From an uncultured Lachnospiraceae bacterium (lineage in GTDB: Bacteria; Bacillota; Clostridia; Lachnospirales; Lachnospiraceae): DNA of 14,172 nt. The notes beneath the pieces are model-generated. The model ran no database searches, was not told where the DNA came from, and was given only the letters and a program-made list of their open reading frames with translations. This document shows, piece by piece, positions 6,384 to 13,120 of the stretch. The stretch covers positions 1 to 14,172 of the forward strand of contig USKC01000047.1 in assembly GCA_900555195.1 (NCBI GenBank), read 5' to 3'. The first letter of the stretch is position 1; every line of letters begins with the position of its first letter. The position numbers were made by a program, and so were the translations under genes.

Positions 6384-7943
6384 ATGGAATTAATCAGAAA
6401 GAATATACATATCGACCGCACGAAATGTAAGGCCGGCACTCAGATTGCGATGGAGGATGATATCAATATCACGGACAGCCGGCCGGATGTCTATCAGCTG
6501 GTACAGGAACAGGGAGAAATCATCCTCGATGAGATCCGGGCCGTTTCTGATCATGTTTATGTGAAAGGCAAGCTGAGATTCACCGTGCTCTATCTGTCGG
6601 ATGATGATGTGCGTCGCCCGGCAAGCATGGAAGGAAGCCTGCCCTTTGAGGAACAGGTCTATATGGAAGGCGTGGCGCCGACGGATGGGATCTCGGTGAA
6701 AAAAGAACTGGAAGATCTGAGCGTGGGAATGATTAATTCCAGAAAGCTGAGCGTACAGGCGCTGGTGTCCCTGAACCTGTATGTGGAAGAACTGTATGAT
6801 GAGGAAGCGGCGGTGGAACTGGCGGGCAGCGAGCCGGTGGAGGTGTGTACCAAAACGGTGGATTTGGCCAGCCTTGCGATTCAGAAGAAAGATATCTTCA
6901 GGATTCGTGAGGAAATCGAACTGCCCGGCGGCTACCCAAATATTCTGGAAATTTTCTGGATGGACTGCCGCCTGATGGATGTCCAGCTGGGGCTGATGGA
7001 CGGAAGGCTTTCTGTACAGGGGCAGATTCAGTTGTTTTTCCTTTATGAAGGGGAGGGCGAAGGACGGCCGGTGGCCTGGTATGAAACCAATCTGCCATTC
7101 AGCGGCCTTTTGGACTGTCAGGGGCTGAAGGAGCGCATGGCGGAGGATATCGTCTGTGGGATCGGCCATAAGGAAGTGGAGGTAAAAGCGGATTCGGACG
7201 GAGAAGAACGCCTGGTCAGCCTGGAAGTGGTACTGGATCTGGACATGAAGATCTATGAAGAAGAGCAGGCGGAAATCCTCTTTGACGTATACGGGGTAAC
7301 CAAGGAGATCGAAGCGGTCTCGGAAATGGGAAAGCTGAAGCAGCTTCTGATGAAGAATACGGGAAAGAGCAGGCTTACAAGCCGCTTTAAAGTGGCGGAC
7401 GGACTGCCCCAGATACAGCAGATTTGCCACAGCGAATGCAGCATTCAGCTGGCGGAGGTGCGCATTGTGGAAGAGGGGCTGCGCATCACGGGAGCGGCTG
7501 CGGTCAGAAGCCTGTATGCCTCAATGGATGAGGAAATCCCTTATGACAGCATTGCTGGAACGATCCCCTTCAGCTATGTGCTGGAGATCCCCGGAATCAC
7601 TCCGGAGTGCACTTACAGATTGGAAACATCGCCCTCTGAACTGACGGTTACCCCGGTGGATGCGGGGGAAGTGGATGTGAAGCTGACCGTCACTTTCTGC
7701 GGCATCGTATTCAGCCATTATGAACAGCCTATGATCCGGGATATCCGTATATCTGAACCGGATCCGGAGAAACTTGCCTCCCTGCCCGGAATCGTGGCCT
7801 ATATCGCCAGGGAAGGAGACAGTCTGTGGGATATCGGAAAGAAATATTATGTCCCTGTCTCACAGATCCGCGAGATCAATGAACTTTCCACAGACGAAAT
7901 ACGTCCCGGGGAAAAACTGCTGATCGTCAAGGGAGCAATATAG
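6384..7943 (+). CDS. DUF3794 (SPOCS) and LysM domain protein
   Basis: A 519-residue protein with three diverged DUF3794/SPOCS units, about residues 33-133, 183-290 and 340-442, each made of strand-rich blocks around motifs such as SRPDVYQLV and YPNILEI. A C-terminal LysM domain follows (about 473-515), with REGDSLWDIGKKYYV and a typical IRPGEKLLI ending. LysM binds peptidoglycan or related glycans. SPOCS domains occur in spore-coat or cortex-associated proteins, but similar proteins are also present in Clostridia that rarely sporulate. There is no signal peptide, consistent with a cytosolic or mother-cell role. The start follows GGAGG and a T-run; translation may depend on opening the upstream hairpin. 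The link to the pyr cluster looks positional rather than functional. Confidence 0.88.
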   Translation: MELIRKNIHIDRTKCKAGTQIAMEDDINITDSRPDVYQLVQEQGEIILDEIRAVSDHVYVKGKLRFTVLYLSDDDVRRPASMEGSLPFEEQVYMEGVAPTDGISVKKELEDLSVGMINSRKLSVQALVSLNLYVEELYDEEAAVELAGSEPVEVCTKTVDLASLAIQKKDIFRIREEIELPGGYPNILEIFWMDCRLMDVQLGLMDGRLSVQGQIQLFFLYEGEGEGRPVAWYETNLPFSGLLDCQGLKERMAEDIVCGIGHKEVEVKADSDGEERLVSLEVVLDLDMKIYEEEQAEILFDVYGVTKEIEAVSEMGKLKQLLMKNTGKSRLTSRFKVADGLPQIQQICHSECSIQLAEVRIVEEGLRITGAAAVRSLYASMDEEIPYDSIAGTIPFSYVLEIPGITPECTYRLETSPSELTVTPVDAGEVDVKLTVTFCGIVFSHYEQPMIRDIRISEPDPEKLASLPGIVAYIAREGDSLWDIGKKYYVPVSQIREINELSTDEIRPGEKLLIVKGAI

Positions 7944-8053
7944 AAAAAGGCTGCAGCCAGAAACTGTTTTGACGTTACCGCTCTGCTTCTATTTGCCGTT
8001 GACCCTGCCCGCAGAGGTGCCATGTCGGAACCAATAGCAAGTGGAATGTAGCA

Positions 8054-8148
8054 GTTCAGACCCCAACAGGAAGGCGTCTGATACACACGCTCTTAGGGAT
8101 TCTCCGGGCGCATGTGCATCAGGCGCCTTCCTGTTGGGTTGTCTGAAC
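8054..8148. repeat. Long inverted repeat with 29-bp arms
   Basis: The left arm (8054-8082) starts GTTCAGACCCCAACAGG and the right arm (8118-8148) ends CCTGTTGGGTTGTCTGAAC. They are complementary over 29 positions, with one G-U-type mismatch (8078/8123) and a two-base TT bulge (8139-8140). The loop is 35 nt. No T-run follows on either strand, so it is not a simple terminator. No clear target duplication flanks it. It could be a MITE or REP-like element, or a structured RNA from the DUF3794 read-through transcript. Confidence 0.75.
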
Positions 8149-8180
8149 AGTTGCATTTAAACGGCAGCGTTTTGCCCAAC

Positions 8181-8192
8181 TCCGGGCCCGGA
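8181..8192. promoter_or_regulatory. Perfect 12-bp palindrome just upstream of the ispE promoter
   Basis: TCCGGGCCCGGA is a perfect palindrome ending two bases before the -35 box. Flanking CAAC and GTTG extend it with one bulge. It could be an activator or repressor site for ispE and the GntR gene, but no regulator can be assigned. Confidence 0.3.
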
Positions 8193-8194
8193 CG

Positions 8195-8223
8195 TTGACG
8201 AAGGCGACTGAATTGTATATAAT
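8195..8223 (+). promoter_or_regulatory. Near-consensus sigma-A promoter of ispE
   Basis: TTGACG (8195-8200), a 17-nt spacer and a perfect TATAAT (8218-8223) give one mismatch to full consensus. Transcription would start near 8230, leaving about 40 nt of leader before the ATG at 8272. It likely drives ispE and the GntR gene together. Confidence 0.8.
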
Positions 8224-8271
8224 CAAGTACAATCAGTGTATACAAAAAGGGATAAAAGGGGACGGCTGAAT

Positions 8272-9150
8272 ATGGATAAGCTTACGCTAAAAGCAATGGC
8301 CAAGATTAATCTGGGCCTGGATGTAATAAGGCGCAGGGAAGATGGGTATCATGAGGTCAGGATGATCATGCAGACCGTAAATCTGTACGATGAACTCACC
8401 TTTGAACGGACGCGCGAAGAGGGGCTGCGCCTCAGCGCCAACCTGCGGATGCTTCCTACGGATAAGAACAATCTGATCATTCGGGCCGCGTCCATGCTGC
8501 AGGAAGAGTTCGGAATAAAGGGGGGCATGCGGATCCGCCTTAAGAAGGAGATTCCGGTGGCGGCAGGAATGGCGGGGGGAAGCACCGACGCTGCGGCCAC
8601 TTTGGTGGCGGTCAATGAACTGTTCGGTCTGGGCCTGTCTGTGGAAGAACTGGAGAAGCGGGCGGTGAAGATCGGAGCGGATGTTCCCTACTGCATTCAG
8701 GGAGGCACTGCGCTTTCCGAGGGCATCGGAGAGATTCTGACGCCGCTTCCTTCCGCTCCAGCCTGCGCTGTTGTGGTGGCCAAGCCTCCGGTACATGTAT
8801 CCACCCGGTTCGTGTATCAGAACCTGCATCTGGAGCAGGTGAAGGACCATCCGGACATTGACGGAATGATCGAAAGCATCCGGGACGGAAAACTGGAAGG
8901 CGTGGCGGGCCGCCTGTCCAATGTGCTGGAGACGGTGACGATTCCGGCGCATCCTGTGATCGGACAGATCAAAGCGTTTCTGCTGGAAAGGGGCGCCCTT
9001 GGCGCTTTGATGAGCGGAAGCGGACCGACGGTATTCGCGCTGTACGCGCAGCGGTCAGAGGCCAGCAAAGCGTATGAGGAGCTGAAGAGAGCGGGTCTGG
9101 CAAAGCAGATTTATCTGACCTCTTTTACGGACCATACTTGCATCAGATGA
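8272..9150 (+). CDS. ispE: 4-diphosphocytidyl-2-C-methyl-D-erythritol kinase
   Basis: ATP-dependent GHMP kinase of the non-mevalonate (MEP) isoprenoid pathway, which phosphorylates CDP-methylerythritol. The 292 residues are the usual length. Seen motifs are AKINLGL (10-16, with K11), DGYHEV (24-29), the ATP loop PVAAGMAGGSTDAA (95-108), GADVPY (136-141, catalytic D137) and MSGSGPTVF (247-255). The ATG at 8272 is preferred to the in-frame GTG at 8236: it gives the family's normal N-terminus and has AAGGGG upstream, though at a slightly long spacing of about 10 nt. A strong promoter precedes it, and the GntR gene starts 11 nt after its stop. Confidence 0.95.
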   Translation: MDKLTLKAMAKINLGLDVIRRREDGYHEVRMIMQTVNLYDELTFERTREEGLRLSANLRMLPTDKNNLIIRAASMLQEEFGIKGGMRIRLKKEIPVAAGMAGGSTDAAATLVAVNELFGLGLSVEELEKRAVKIGADVPYCIQGGTALSEGIGEILTPLPSAPACAVVVAKPPVHVSTRFVYQNLHLEQVKDHPDIDGMIESIRDGKLEGVAGRLSNVLETVTIPAHPVIGQIKAFLLERGALGALMSGSGPTVFALYAQRSEASKAYEELKRAGLAKQIYLTSFTDHTCIR

Positions 9151-9161
9151 GGAATGCTTAG

Positions 9162-9851
9162 ATGAAAATGGAAGAAAATGCAAATGAATATCTGCCCCTT
9201 CGGGATGTGGTATTTAACACGCTGCGGGAGAGTATTCTAAAGGGAGAGATGAAGCCCGGAGAGCGTTTGATGGAAATCCATCTGGCGAATAAGCTGGGTG
9301 TGAGCCGTACGCCCATCCGTGAGGCGATCCGCATGCTGGAATTGGAAGGATTGGTCACCATGATCCCGCGCAGAGGAGCGGAGGTGGCCCAGATCTCGGA
9401 AAAGGGCCTGAAAGATGTGCTGGAAGTGCGGCAGGCTCTGGATGCGCTGGCCATGGAACTGGCCTGTGAGCGGATCACGGAGAGCGAGATTGCTGCGCTC
9501 AAGAAGGCGTGCGAGCATTTCGTGGAGACCACCCGAACCCAGGATGCTGTTGAGATCGCCCAGGCGGATGTGGCGCTGCACGACATTATTGTGTGCGCAA
9601 GCCGGAATGATAAGCTGATACAGATGGTGGGGAATCTGTCCCAGCAGATGTACCGTTACCGTTTGGAATACATTAAAGATATCAGCCAGCATGGCAGGCT
9701 GATCGAGGAGCATGAGGAGATTTTCCGATGCATCAGCGCCCGGGATAAGGAAGCGGGCGCCCGCGCGATTAAGATGCACATCTATAACCAGGAGCAGTCC
9801 ATCTTGAACCAGATTCAGCAGAAGAAGGAAAAGGGACGCCGGGGCGGATGA
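9162..9851 (+). CDS. GntR-family regulator, FadR subfamily (FCD domain)
   Basis: A 229-residue DNA-binding regulator. A winged helix-turn-helix occupies about residues 13-75, with the typical SRTPIREAIRMLELEGLV (48-65). The C-terminal helical FCD domain carries the likely metal/ligand residues D136 and H140 (DVALH), H184 and H206. FCD regulators usually sense small organic acids; the effector here cannot be told. The start has GAGGA within the ispE stop region, seven or so bases upstream. It shares the ispE promoter, so a link to ispE control is possible but not shown. The last residues (KKEKGRRGG) are basic. Confidence 0.92.
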   Translation: MKMEENANEYLPLRDVVFNTLRESILKGEMKPGERLMEIHLANKLGVSRTPIREAIRMLELEGLVTMIPRRGAEVAQISEKGLKDVLEVRQALDALAMELACERITESEIAALKKACEHFVETTRTQDAVEIAQADVALHDIIVCASRNDKLIQMVGNLSQQMYRYRLEYIKDISQHGRLIEEHEEIFRCISARDKEAGARAIKMHIYNQEQSILNQIQQKKEKGRRGG

Positions 9852-9993
9852 GATGCTTCTGAAATATCGTGTGCACCCCTGGAGGGGTTCTGGTAAACGA
9901 CAAAGATTTTGCCGTTTGCTATGCGTATAAAAAATGGATCCCCGTCAATACTTTCCATATAAAAGCAGACGAATGCTGGTTACTACTCAGCCA

Positions 9994-10018
9994 GGTCTGC
10001 GCACAAGCTGCGCAGACC
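9994..10018 (+). other. Hairpin 1 upstream of the murI cluster
   Basis: GGTCTGCGCA (9994-10003) and TGCGCAGACC (10009-10018) form a perfect 10-bp stem with a five-base loop. No T-run follows. It may be a transcript-end protector for the GntR message or part of the adjoining hairpin array. Confidence 0.6.
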
Positions 10019-10041
10019 GTGTGAAAACGAACCGGCAGAAA

Positions 10042-10081
10042 GCAACCGGCCCATCGCGAAGCGATTGGAATGGCCGGTTGC
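10042..10081 (+). other. Hairpin 2: nested stem with C-GAA-G loop
   Basis: Outer arms GCAACCGGCC (10042-10051) and GGCCGGTTGC (10072-10081) pair perfectly. Inside them ATCGC (10053-10057), loop GAA and GCGAT (10061-10065) form a second stem. The inner core contains GCGAAGC, known as an exceptionally stable DNA mini-hairpin. Confidence 0.6.
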
Positions 10082-10113
10082 CGTTACAATTCAGCGAAGG
10101 CTGAATTGTAACG
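10082..10113 (+). other. Hairpin 3: 14-bp stem with GAAG loop
   Basis: CGTTACAATTCAGC (10082-10095) and GCTGAATTGTAACG (10100-10113) are perfectly complementary over 14 bp with a GAAG loop. It abuts hairpin 2 with no gap and ends 26 nt before the start of the small membrane protein. No T-run follows. Confidence 0.65.
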
Positions 10114-10139
10114 AGTGCTGCGGGAAAGGAATCGGCGGT

Positions 10140-10475
10140 ATGAAACGGACAGATGGCTGGAAAGAATGGCTGGCAGCAGCTTTGCTCATTCTGAACTTCT
10201 GGAACGTCTTTTATCCGGAGTTCACGTTGACTGAGGAGGTGTACCGGCCCGTCTTTGACGAGGGGACGGACAGGGAGACTTCCGGCCGGATGGATTATGA
10301 GAAAATATTAAACGCGCAGGCGGGAGAAGTGGAAGTCAGGCTCAGCTTTCTGGATAACAGAAAGGGAAAGCCGGTGGCCAGAAAGGAGGCCGCGCCCGAC
10401 CGGACGCAGGATGGAGAGGAAGGCTTGAACCATGGAGATACAGGAGGAAAAGCAAAGACCGATCGGGGTGTTTGA
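10140..10475 (+). CDS. Small membrane-anchored protein of unknown function
   Basis: A 111-residue protein with one probable membrane segment near the N-terminus (about 9-25, WLAAALLILNFWNVFY) preceded by basic residues, suggesting an N-in anchor. The rest is acidic then basic and Gly-rich, probably disordered toward the end. The ATG at 10140 is chosen because GGGAAAGGA lies nine bases upstream; in-frame codons further 5' run through the hairpins. The last 44 nt overlap the start of murI in another frame, so the two are likely translated together. I do not recognise a family; residues 1 to about 70 look the most protein-like. Confidence 0.55.
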   Translation: MKRTDGWKEWLAAALLILNFWNVFYPEFTLTEEVYRPVFDEGTDRETSGRMDYEKILNAQAGEVEVRLSFLDNRKGKPVARKEAAPDRTQDGEEGLNHGDTGGKAKTDRGV

Positions 10476-11262
10476 TTCCGGGGTGGGAGGTCTGACCGTG
10501 GTGCGGGAGATCATGCGGCAGCTCCCCAATGAGAAGATCGTCTATTTCGGAGATACGGCCCGTGTTCCTTATGGGAGCAAATCCAAGGAAACCGTGACGA
10601 GATATTCCGAGCAGATCGTACGGTTCTTAAAGACCCAGAATGTGAAAGCCATCGTGGTGGCCTGCAATACGGCCAGCGCGTATGCGCTGGAGGCCCTGGA
10701 GACAGAGGTGGAATTTCCCATAGTGGATGTGGTCAGGCCGGGTGCCAGAGTGGCGGCAGCAACCACACGAAATGGGAAGATCGGCGTGATCGGCACCGAA
10801 GGAACGATCGGAAGCAAGATCTATTCCAGTTACATACATAAAATCAATCCGGATGCCAAAGTGACGGGAAAGGCCTGTCCGCTCTTTGTTCCGCTTGTGG
10901 AAGAGGGACTTCTGGAGGATCCGGTGACGGATGAGATCGCCTCCCGCTATCTGACGGAACTGATGGAGATCGGAATCGATACGCTGATCCTCGGCTGTAC
11001 CCATTATCCGCTCATTCGTCAGACGATCGGGCGGATCATAGGAAAAGAAGTGAGCCTGGTTAACCCCGCTTATGAAACGGCGATGGAACTGAAGCGGGTG
11101 CTGGATGCGCAGGGGATTTTGAACGAGAAGGAGCCTGCGCTCGGGGAGAACCGGTATCAGTTCTATGTGAGCGATGCGGCGGAAAAATTCAAGCGGTTTG
11201 CCAACTCCATCATCAAGTATGGAATTCTGTCCGCTAAGACCATACCCATTGAGGAATATTAG
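10432..11262 (+). CDS. murI: Glutamate racemase
   Basis: Converts L-glutamate to D-glutamate for peptidoglycan in the cytoplasm. Over 276 residues it shows DSGVGG (15-20), PYGS (46-49), ACNTASA with catalytic C78, and GCTHYP (188-193) with the second catalytic C189. Both catalytic cysteines are present. The start has AGAGGAAGG about eight bases upstream, inside the small membrane-protein gene. DUF1934 follows after 67 nt on the same strand, with a hairpin between. Confidence 0.96.
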   Translation: MEIQEEKQRPIGVFDSGVGGLTVVREIMRQLPNEKIVYFGDTARVPYGSKSKETVTRYSEQIVRFLKTQNVKAIVVACNTASAYALEALETEVEFPIVDVVRPGARVAAATTRNGKIGVIGTEGTIGSKIYSSYIHKINPDAKVTGKACPLFVPLVEEGLLEDPVTDEIASRYLTELMEIGIDTLILGCTHYPLIRQTIGRIIGKEVSLVNPAYETAMELKRVLDAQGILNEKEPALGENRYQFYVSDAAEKFKRFANSIIKYGILSAKTIPIEEY

Positions 11263-11280
11263 AAGCGGAAAGATGGATGG

Positions 11281-11301
11281 GAGAACGTTACGCACGTTCT
11301 C
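11281..11301 (+). other. Hairpin between murI and the DUF1934 gene
   Basis: GAGAACGT (11281-11288) and ACGTTCTC (11294-11301) form an 8-bp stem with a five-base loop. Outer AAGCG (11263-11267) and CGCTT (11309-11313) can close a longer structure. There is no T-run, so the genes are probably co-transcribed. Confidence 0.45.
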
Positions 11302-11329
11302 ACCCAGACGCTTTAGCACGGAGGAACAC

Positions 11330-11773
11330 ATGACAAAAGAGGTTATGCTTACCATACGCGGGCTGCAGTTCGATCAGGAAGCGGAGAATGAAGAGATCGA
11401 AACGGTTCAGTGGGGACAGTACTATAAAAAAGGGGATACGCATTATCTCCTGTATGAAGAATTGATGGAAGGCCATCAGGAGCCGGTCAGGAATATGATT
11501 AAATTCCGGGAAAGGAAGATGGATCTGACCAAACGGGGCCTGGTGAATGTATATATGGTGTTTGAAGAAAATAAGAAAAACACCACCAATTATCTGACGC
11601 CATATGGAGGCATGCTCGTGAGCATGGACACGGAACGGGTCGCGTTCACGGAAAAGGAAGACGAAATACGGCTTCATGTGGACTATGCCCTGGAAGTGAA
11701 TTATGAATATCTGGCGGACTGCCACATTGAGATCTGTGTGCAGCCGTCCGGCCAACAGGTACAGCGCAGCTGA
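11330..11773 (+). CDS. DUF1934 protein (YwiB-like)
   Basis: A 147-residue soluble protein matching the size and pattern of the DUF1934/YwiB family, a small beta-barrel of calycin-like fold with no settled function. Visible features are the opening TKEVMLTIRGLQ, WGQYYKKGDTHYLLYEE (28-44) and TPYGGMLVSMDTERV (90-104). GGAGG (11320-11324) five bases upstream sets the ATG at 11330; longer in-frame starts run back into murI. The TGA stop lies in the loop of the terminator. Placement after murI suggests the same transcript but no known joint role. Confidence 0.85.
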   Translation: MTKEVMLTIRGLQFDQEAENEEIETVQWGQYYKKGDTHYLLYEELMEGHQEPVRNMIKFRERKMDLTKRGLVNVYMVFEENKKNTTNYLTPYGGMLVSMDTERVAFTEKEDEIRLHVDYALEVNYEYLADCHIEICVQPSGQQVQRS

Positions 11774-11792
11774 AAGGCTGCGCTGCTTTTTT
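11762..11792 (+). terminator. Rho-independent terminator after the DUF1934 gene
   Basis: CAGCGCAGC (11762-11770) and GCTGCGCTG (11777-11785) form a perfect 9-bp stem with a 6-nt loop, followed by C and six T (11787-11792). The gene's stop codon is in the loop. It closes the murI cluster. Confidence 0.9.
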
Positions 11793-11831
11793 ATGCGGAA
11801 GGCTGAGTGGATACAGATCATAAAAAGACAA

Positions 11832-11856
11832 CAGGAAAGGATAGTGACATTTCCTG
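11832..11856. promoter_or_regulatory. Inverted repeat around the AraC-gene -35 box, candidate operator
   Basis: CAGGAAA (11832-11838) and TTTCCTG (11850-11856) are perfect 7-bp inverted arms with an 11-nt centre that includes the -35 box. A protein bound here would affect the promoter at 11844-11872. The AraC-type product is an obvious candidate for autoregulation, though AraC proteins more often bind direct repeats. Confidence 0.35.
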
Positions 11857-11872
11857 CTTTTCAGTATATGAT
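11844..11872 (+). promoter_or_regulatory. Sigma-A promoter of the AraC gene
   Basis: GTGACA (11844-11849), a 17-nt spacer and TATGAT (11867-11872) each match consensus in five of six positions. Transcription would begin near 11879, giving a leader of about 110 nt to the ATG at 11990. The leader is AT-rich and holds no clear gene or strong hairpin. Confidence 0.55.
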
Positions 11873-11989
11873 GAAAAAGATCGGAGATATCAAAGAAAAT
11901 CCATCAAAAATATTTTATATGTATGTAATTAGAACAGAATGGAAAAAGACAGTTTCCTATTCGCATGGGAGTGAAAGGAAGAAGCTGAT

Positions 11990-13084
11990 ATGGATTATAC
12001 ACAGATAGAAAAGGCTTTGGCACAGCTGAGAGATTATGAGAAGACCGCCCGCAGCCTGTATCTGGCGAATCCGGAGGCATATTCCCATGTGGTATGGGGA
12101 TGGGAGGATTTCTCTGAGCGCTATGCGCAGACGGCGGGAGATGCCCGCATGCTGGATGCATGTGCACCGCTTCCCATGATGAGCATGCTCACAGAGCAGG
12201 ACTGTTTCCCGAATGAGAACAGTGAGGTATCTCTTATCCTGCACGACAGGTATGTGCCTCCGTTTTATCATAGCCTGAAGTTCATCAAGATCGTCTATGC
12301 GCTGCGGGGCCGGTTCCGGTTCTATATGCGGGTGGGGGAAACGGATGTGATGGAACAGCTGGAAGAAGGGGATTTCGTAATCGTGCCTCCGGAAGTGAAC
12401 CAGGCGGTTTTTTGCTGGGAAGAGGGCGCTGTGCCTGTGAATATCATCCTGAAGAGAAGCACGTTTGGGGAGGCATTTTATAGCCTGCTTGCGGAGAACG
12501 GAAGCATCTCAGATTTTTTCTGGCAGATGCTTACCAGCAAGGGGAGCAACCGGGCGCTTCTGGTGCGCTGCGGGAGGGATGAGCGGCTGCGCAGGCTCGT
12601 GCTGGATATGTGTGAAGAAAGCCTTCTGAAGCGGAGCGGAAAGCCTGAGGGAGCGGGAGCTAACCTGATCCTGAAAGGATATGTGCTGCTGCTGTTCGGC
12701 AGAGTGCTGGACGAATATCAGCAGAAGATGGAGAGCATGGGAAGCATCCGGGAAGCGGAGAGCGCGCTCCCGGAGATGATGCGGTATATACGCGGGAACT
12801 ACAGCACGGTGACGTTGTCTTCCATGGCCAGGCATTTTGGAAGAAGCGAAGGTTACCTGAGCAGATACATACGCAGGGAGACGGGGAGAACTTTCCGCTT
12901 TCTGCTGAAGGACTTCCGGATGAAGCGGGCCGCTGAGATGATAGAGAATTCCTCCTGCAGCATTGAGGAGGTGGCGGCAGGCGTCGGATATGCGGATATC
13001 AGCTGTTTTTACAGGAATTTCAAGGATAGCTTCGGCATGACGCCGATGCAGTACCGCAATATCAGAAGCAGGATCAGCTGGTGA
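11990..13084 (+). CDS. AraC-family transcription regulator with cupin sensor domain
   Basis: A 364-residue regulator. A cupin-like sugar-sensing domain spans about residues 85-155 (VYALRGRFRFYM, LEEGDFVIVPP). A helical linker leads to a C-terminal AraC DNA-binding domain (258-360) with two helix-turn-helix units, TLSSMARHFGRSEGYLSRYI (275-294) and SIEEVAAGVGYADISCFYRN (324-343), ending in the usual FGMTPMQYR (348-356). AAGGAAG eight bases upstream sets the start. The GH78 gene begins 36 nt downstream on the same strand, so it most likely controls use of rhamnose-containing glycans; the actual ligand is inferred. Confidence 0.92.
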   Translation: MDYTQIEKALAQLRDYEKTARSLYLANPEAYSHVVWGWEDFSERYAQTAGDARMLDACAPLPMMSMLTEQDCFPNENSEVSLILHDRYVPPFYHSLKFIKIVYALRGRFRFYMRVGETDVMEQLEEGDFVIVPPEVNQAVFCWEEGAVPVNIILKRSTFGEAFYSLLAENGSISDFFWQMLTSKGSNRALLVRCGRDERLRRLVLDMCEESLLKRSGKPEGAGANLILKGYVLLLFGRVLDEYQQKMESMGSIREAESALPEMMRYIRGNYSTVTLSSMARHFGRSEGYLSRYIRRETGRTFRFLLKDFRMKRAAEMIENSSCSIEEVAAGVGYADISCFYRNFKDSFGMTPMQYRNIRSRISW

Positions 13085-13120
13085 TAAGAAAGCCCAAGGG
13101 GGCAGAATGGAGGAAGAAAA

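Larger units (their letters stand above)
7944..8271. other. Non-coding region between the DUF3794 gene and ispE
   Basis: About 330 nt without a credible gene. It begins with a GGCTGCAGCC palindrome (7949-7958) just after the DUF3794 stop, with no T-run. A CTCTGC/GCAGAG pair of arms lies near 7981-8017, then the long inverted repeat at 8054-8148, the palindrome at 8181-8192 and the ispE promoter at 8195-8223. The open frames here have no ribosome site and no family resemblance. Confidence 0.6.
9852..10139. other. Hairpin-rich non-coding region upstream of the murI cluster
   Basis: About 290 nt with no credible gene. In order it holds a small hairpin ACCCC/GGGGT (9875-9888), an imperfect stem AAACG.CAAA with TTTG.CGTTT (9895-9917), an AT-rich stretch with TATAAA at 9926 and 9958 that lacks good -35 boxes, and then three strong adjoining hairpins (9994-10018, 10042-10081, 10082-10113), annotated separately. 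No stem has a T-run. No promoter of convincing quality was found for the murI cluster. Confidence 0.6.

Noticed and set aside
4569..7997. Shared 11-mer GGCAAATAGAA (4569-4579) and its reverse complement at 7987-7997
   Set aside because: Matches of 11 bases are expected by chance in 14 kb, and the surrounding sequence does not align.
8054..8148. Possible integron attC site, because the right arm has GTTGGGT fitting the GTTRRRY core
   Set aside because: The matching left arm reads CCCCAAC, which lacks the required purine, and there is no integrase or cassette-like gene nearby.
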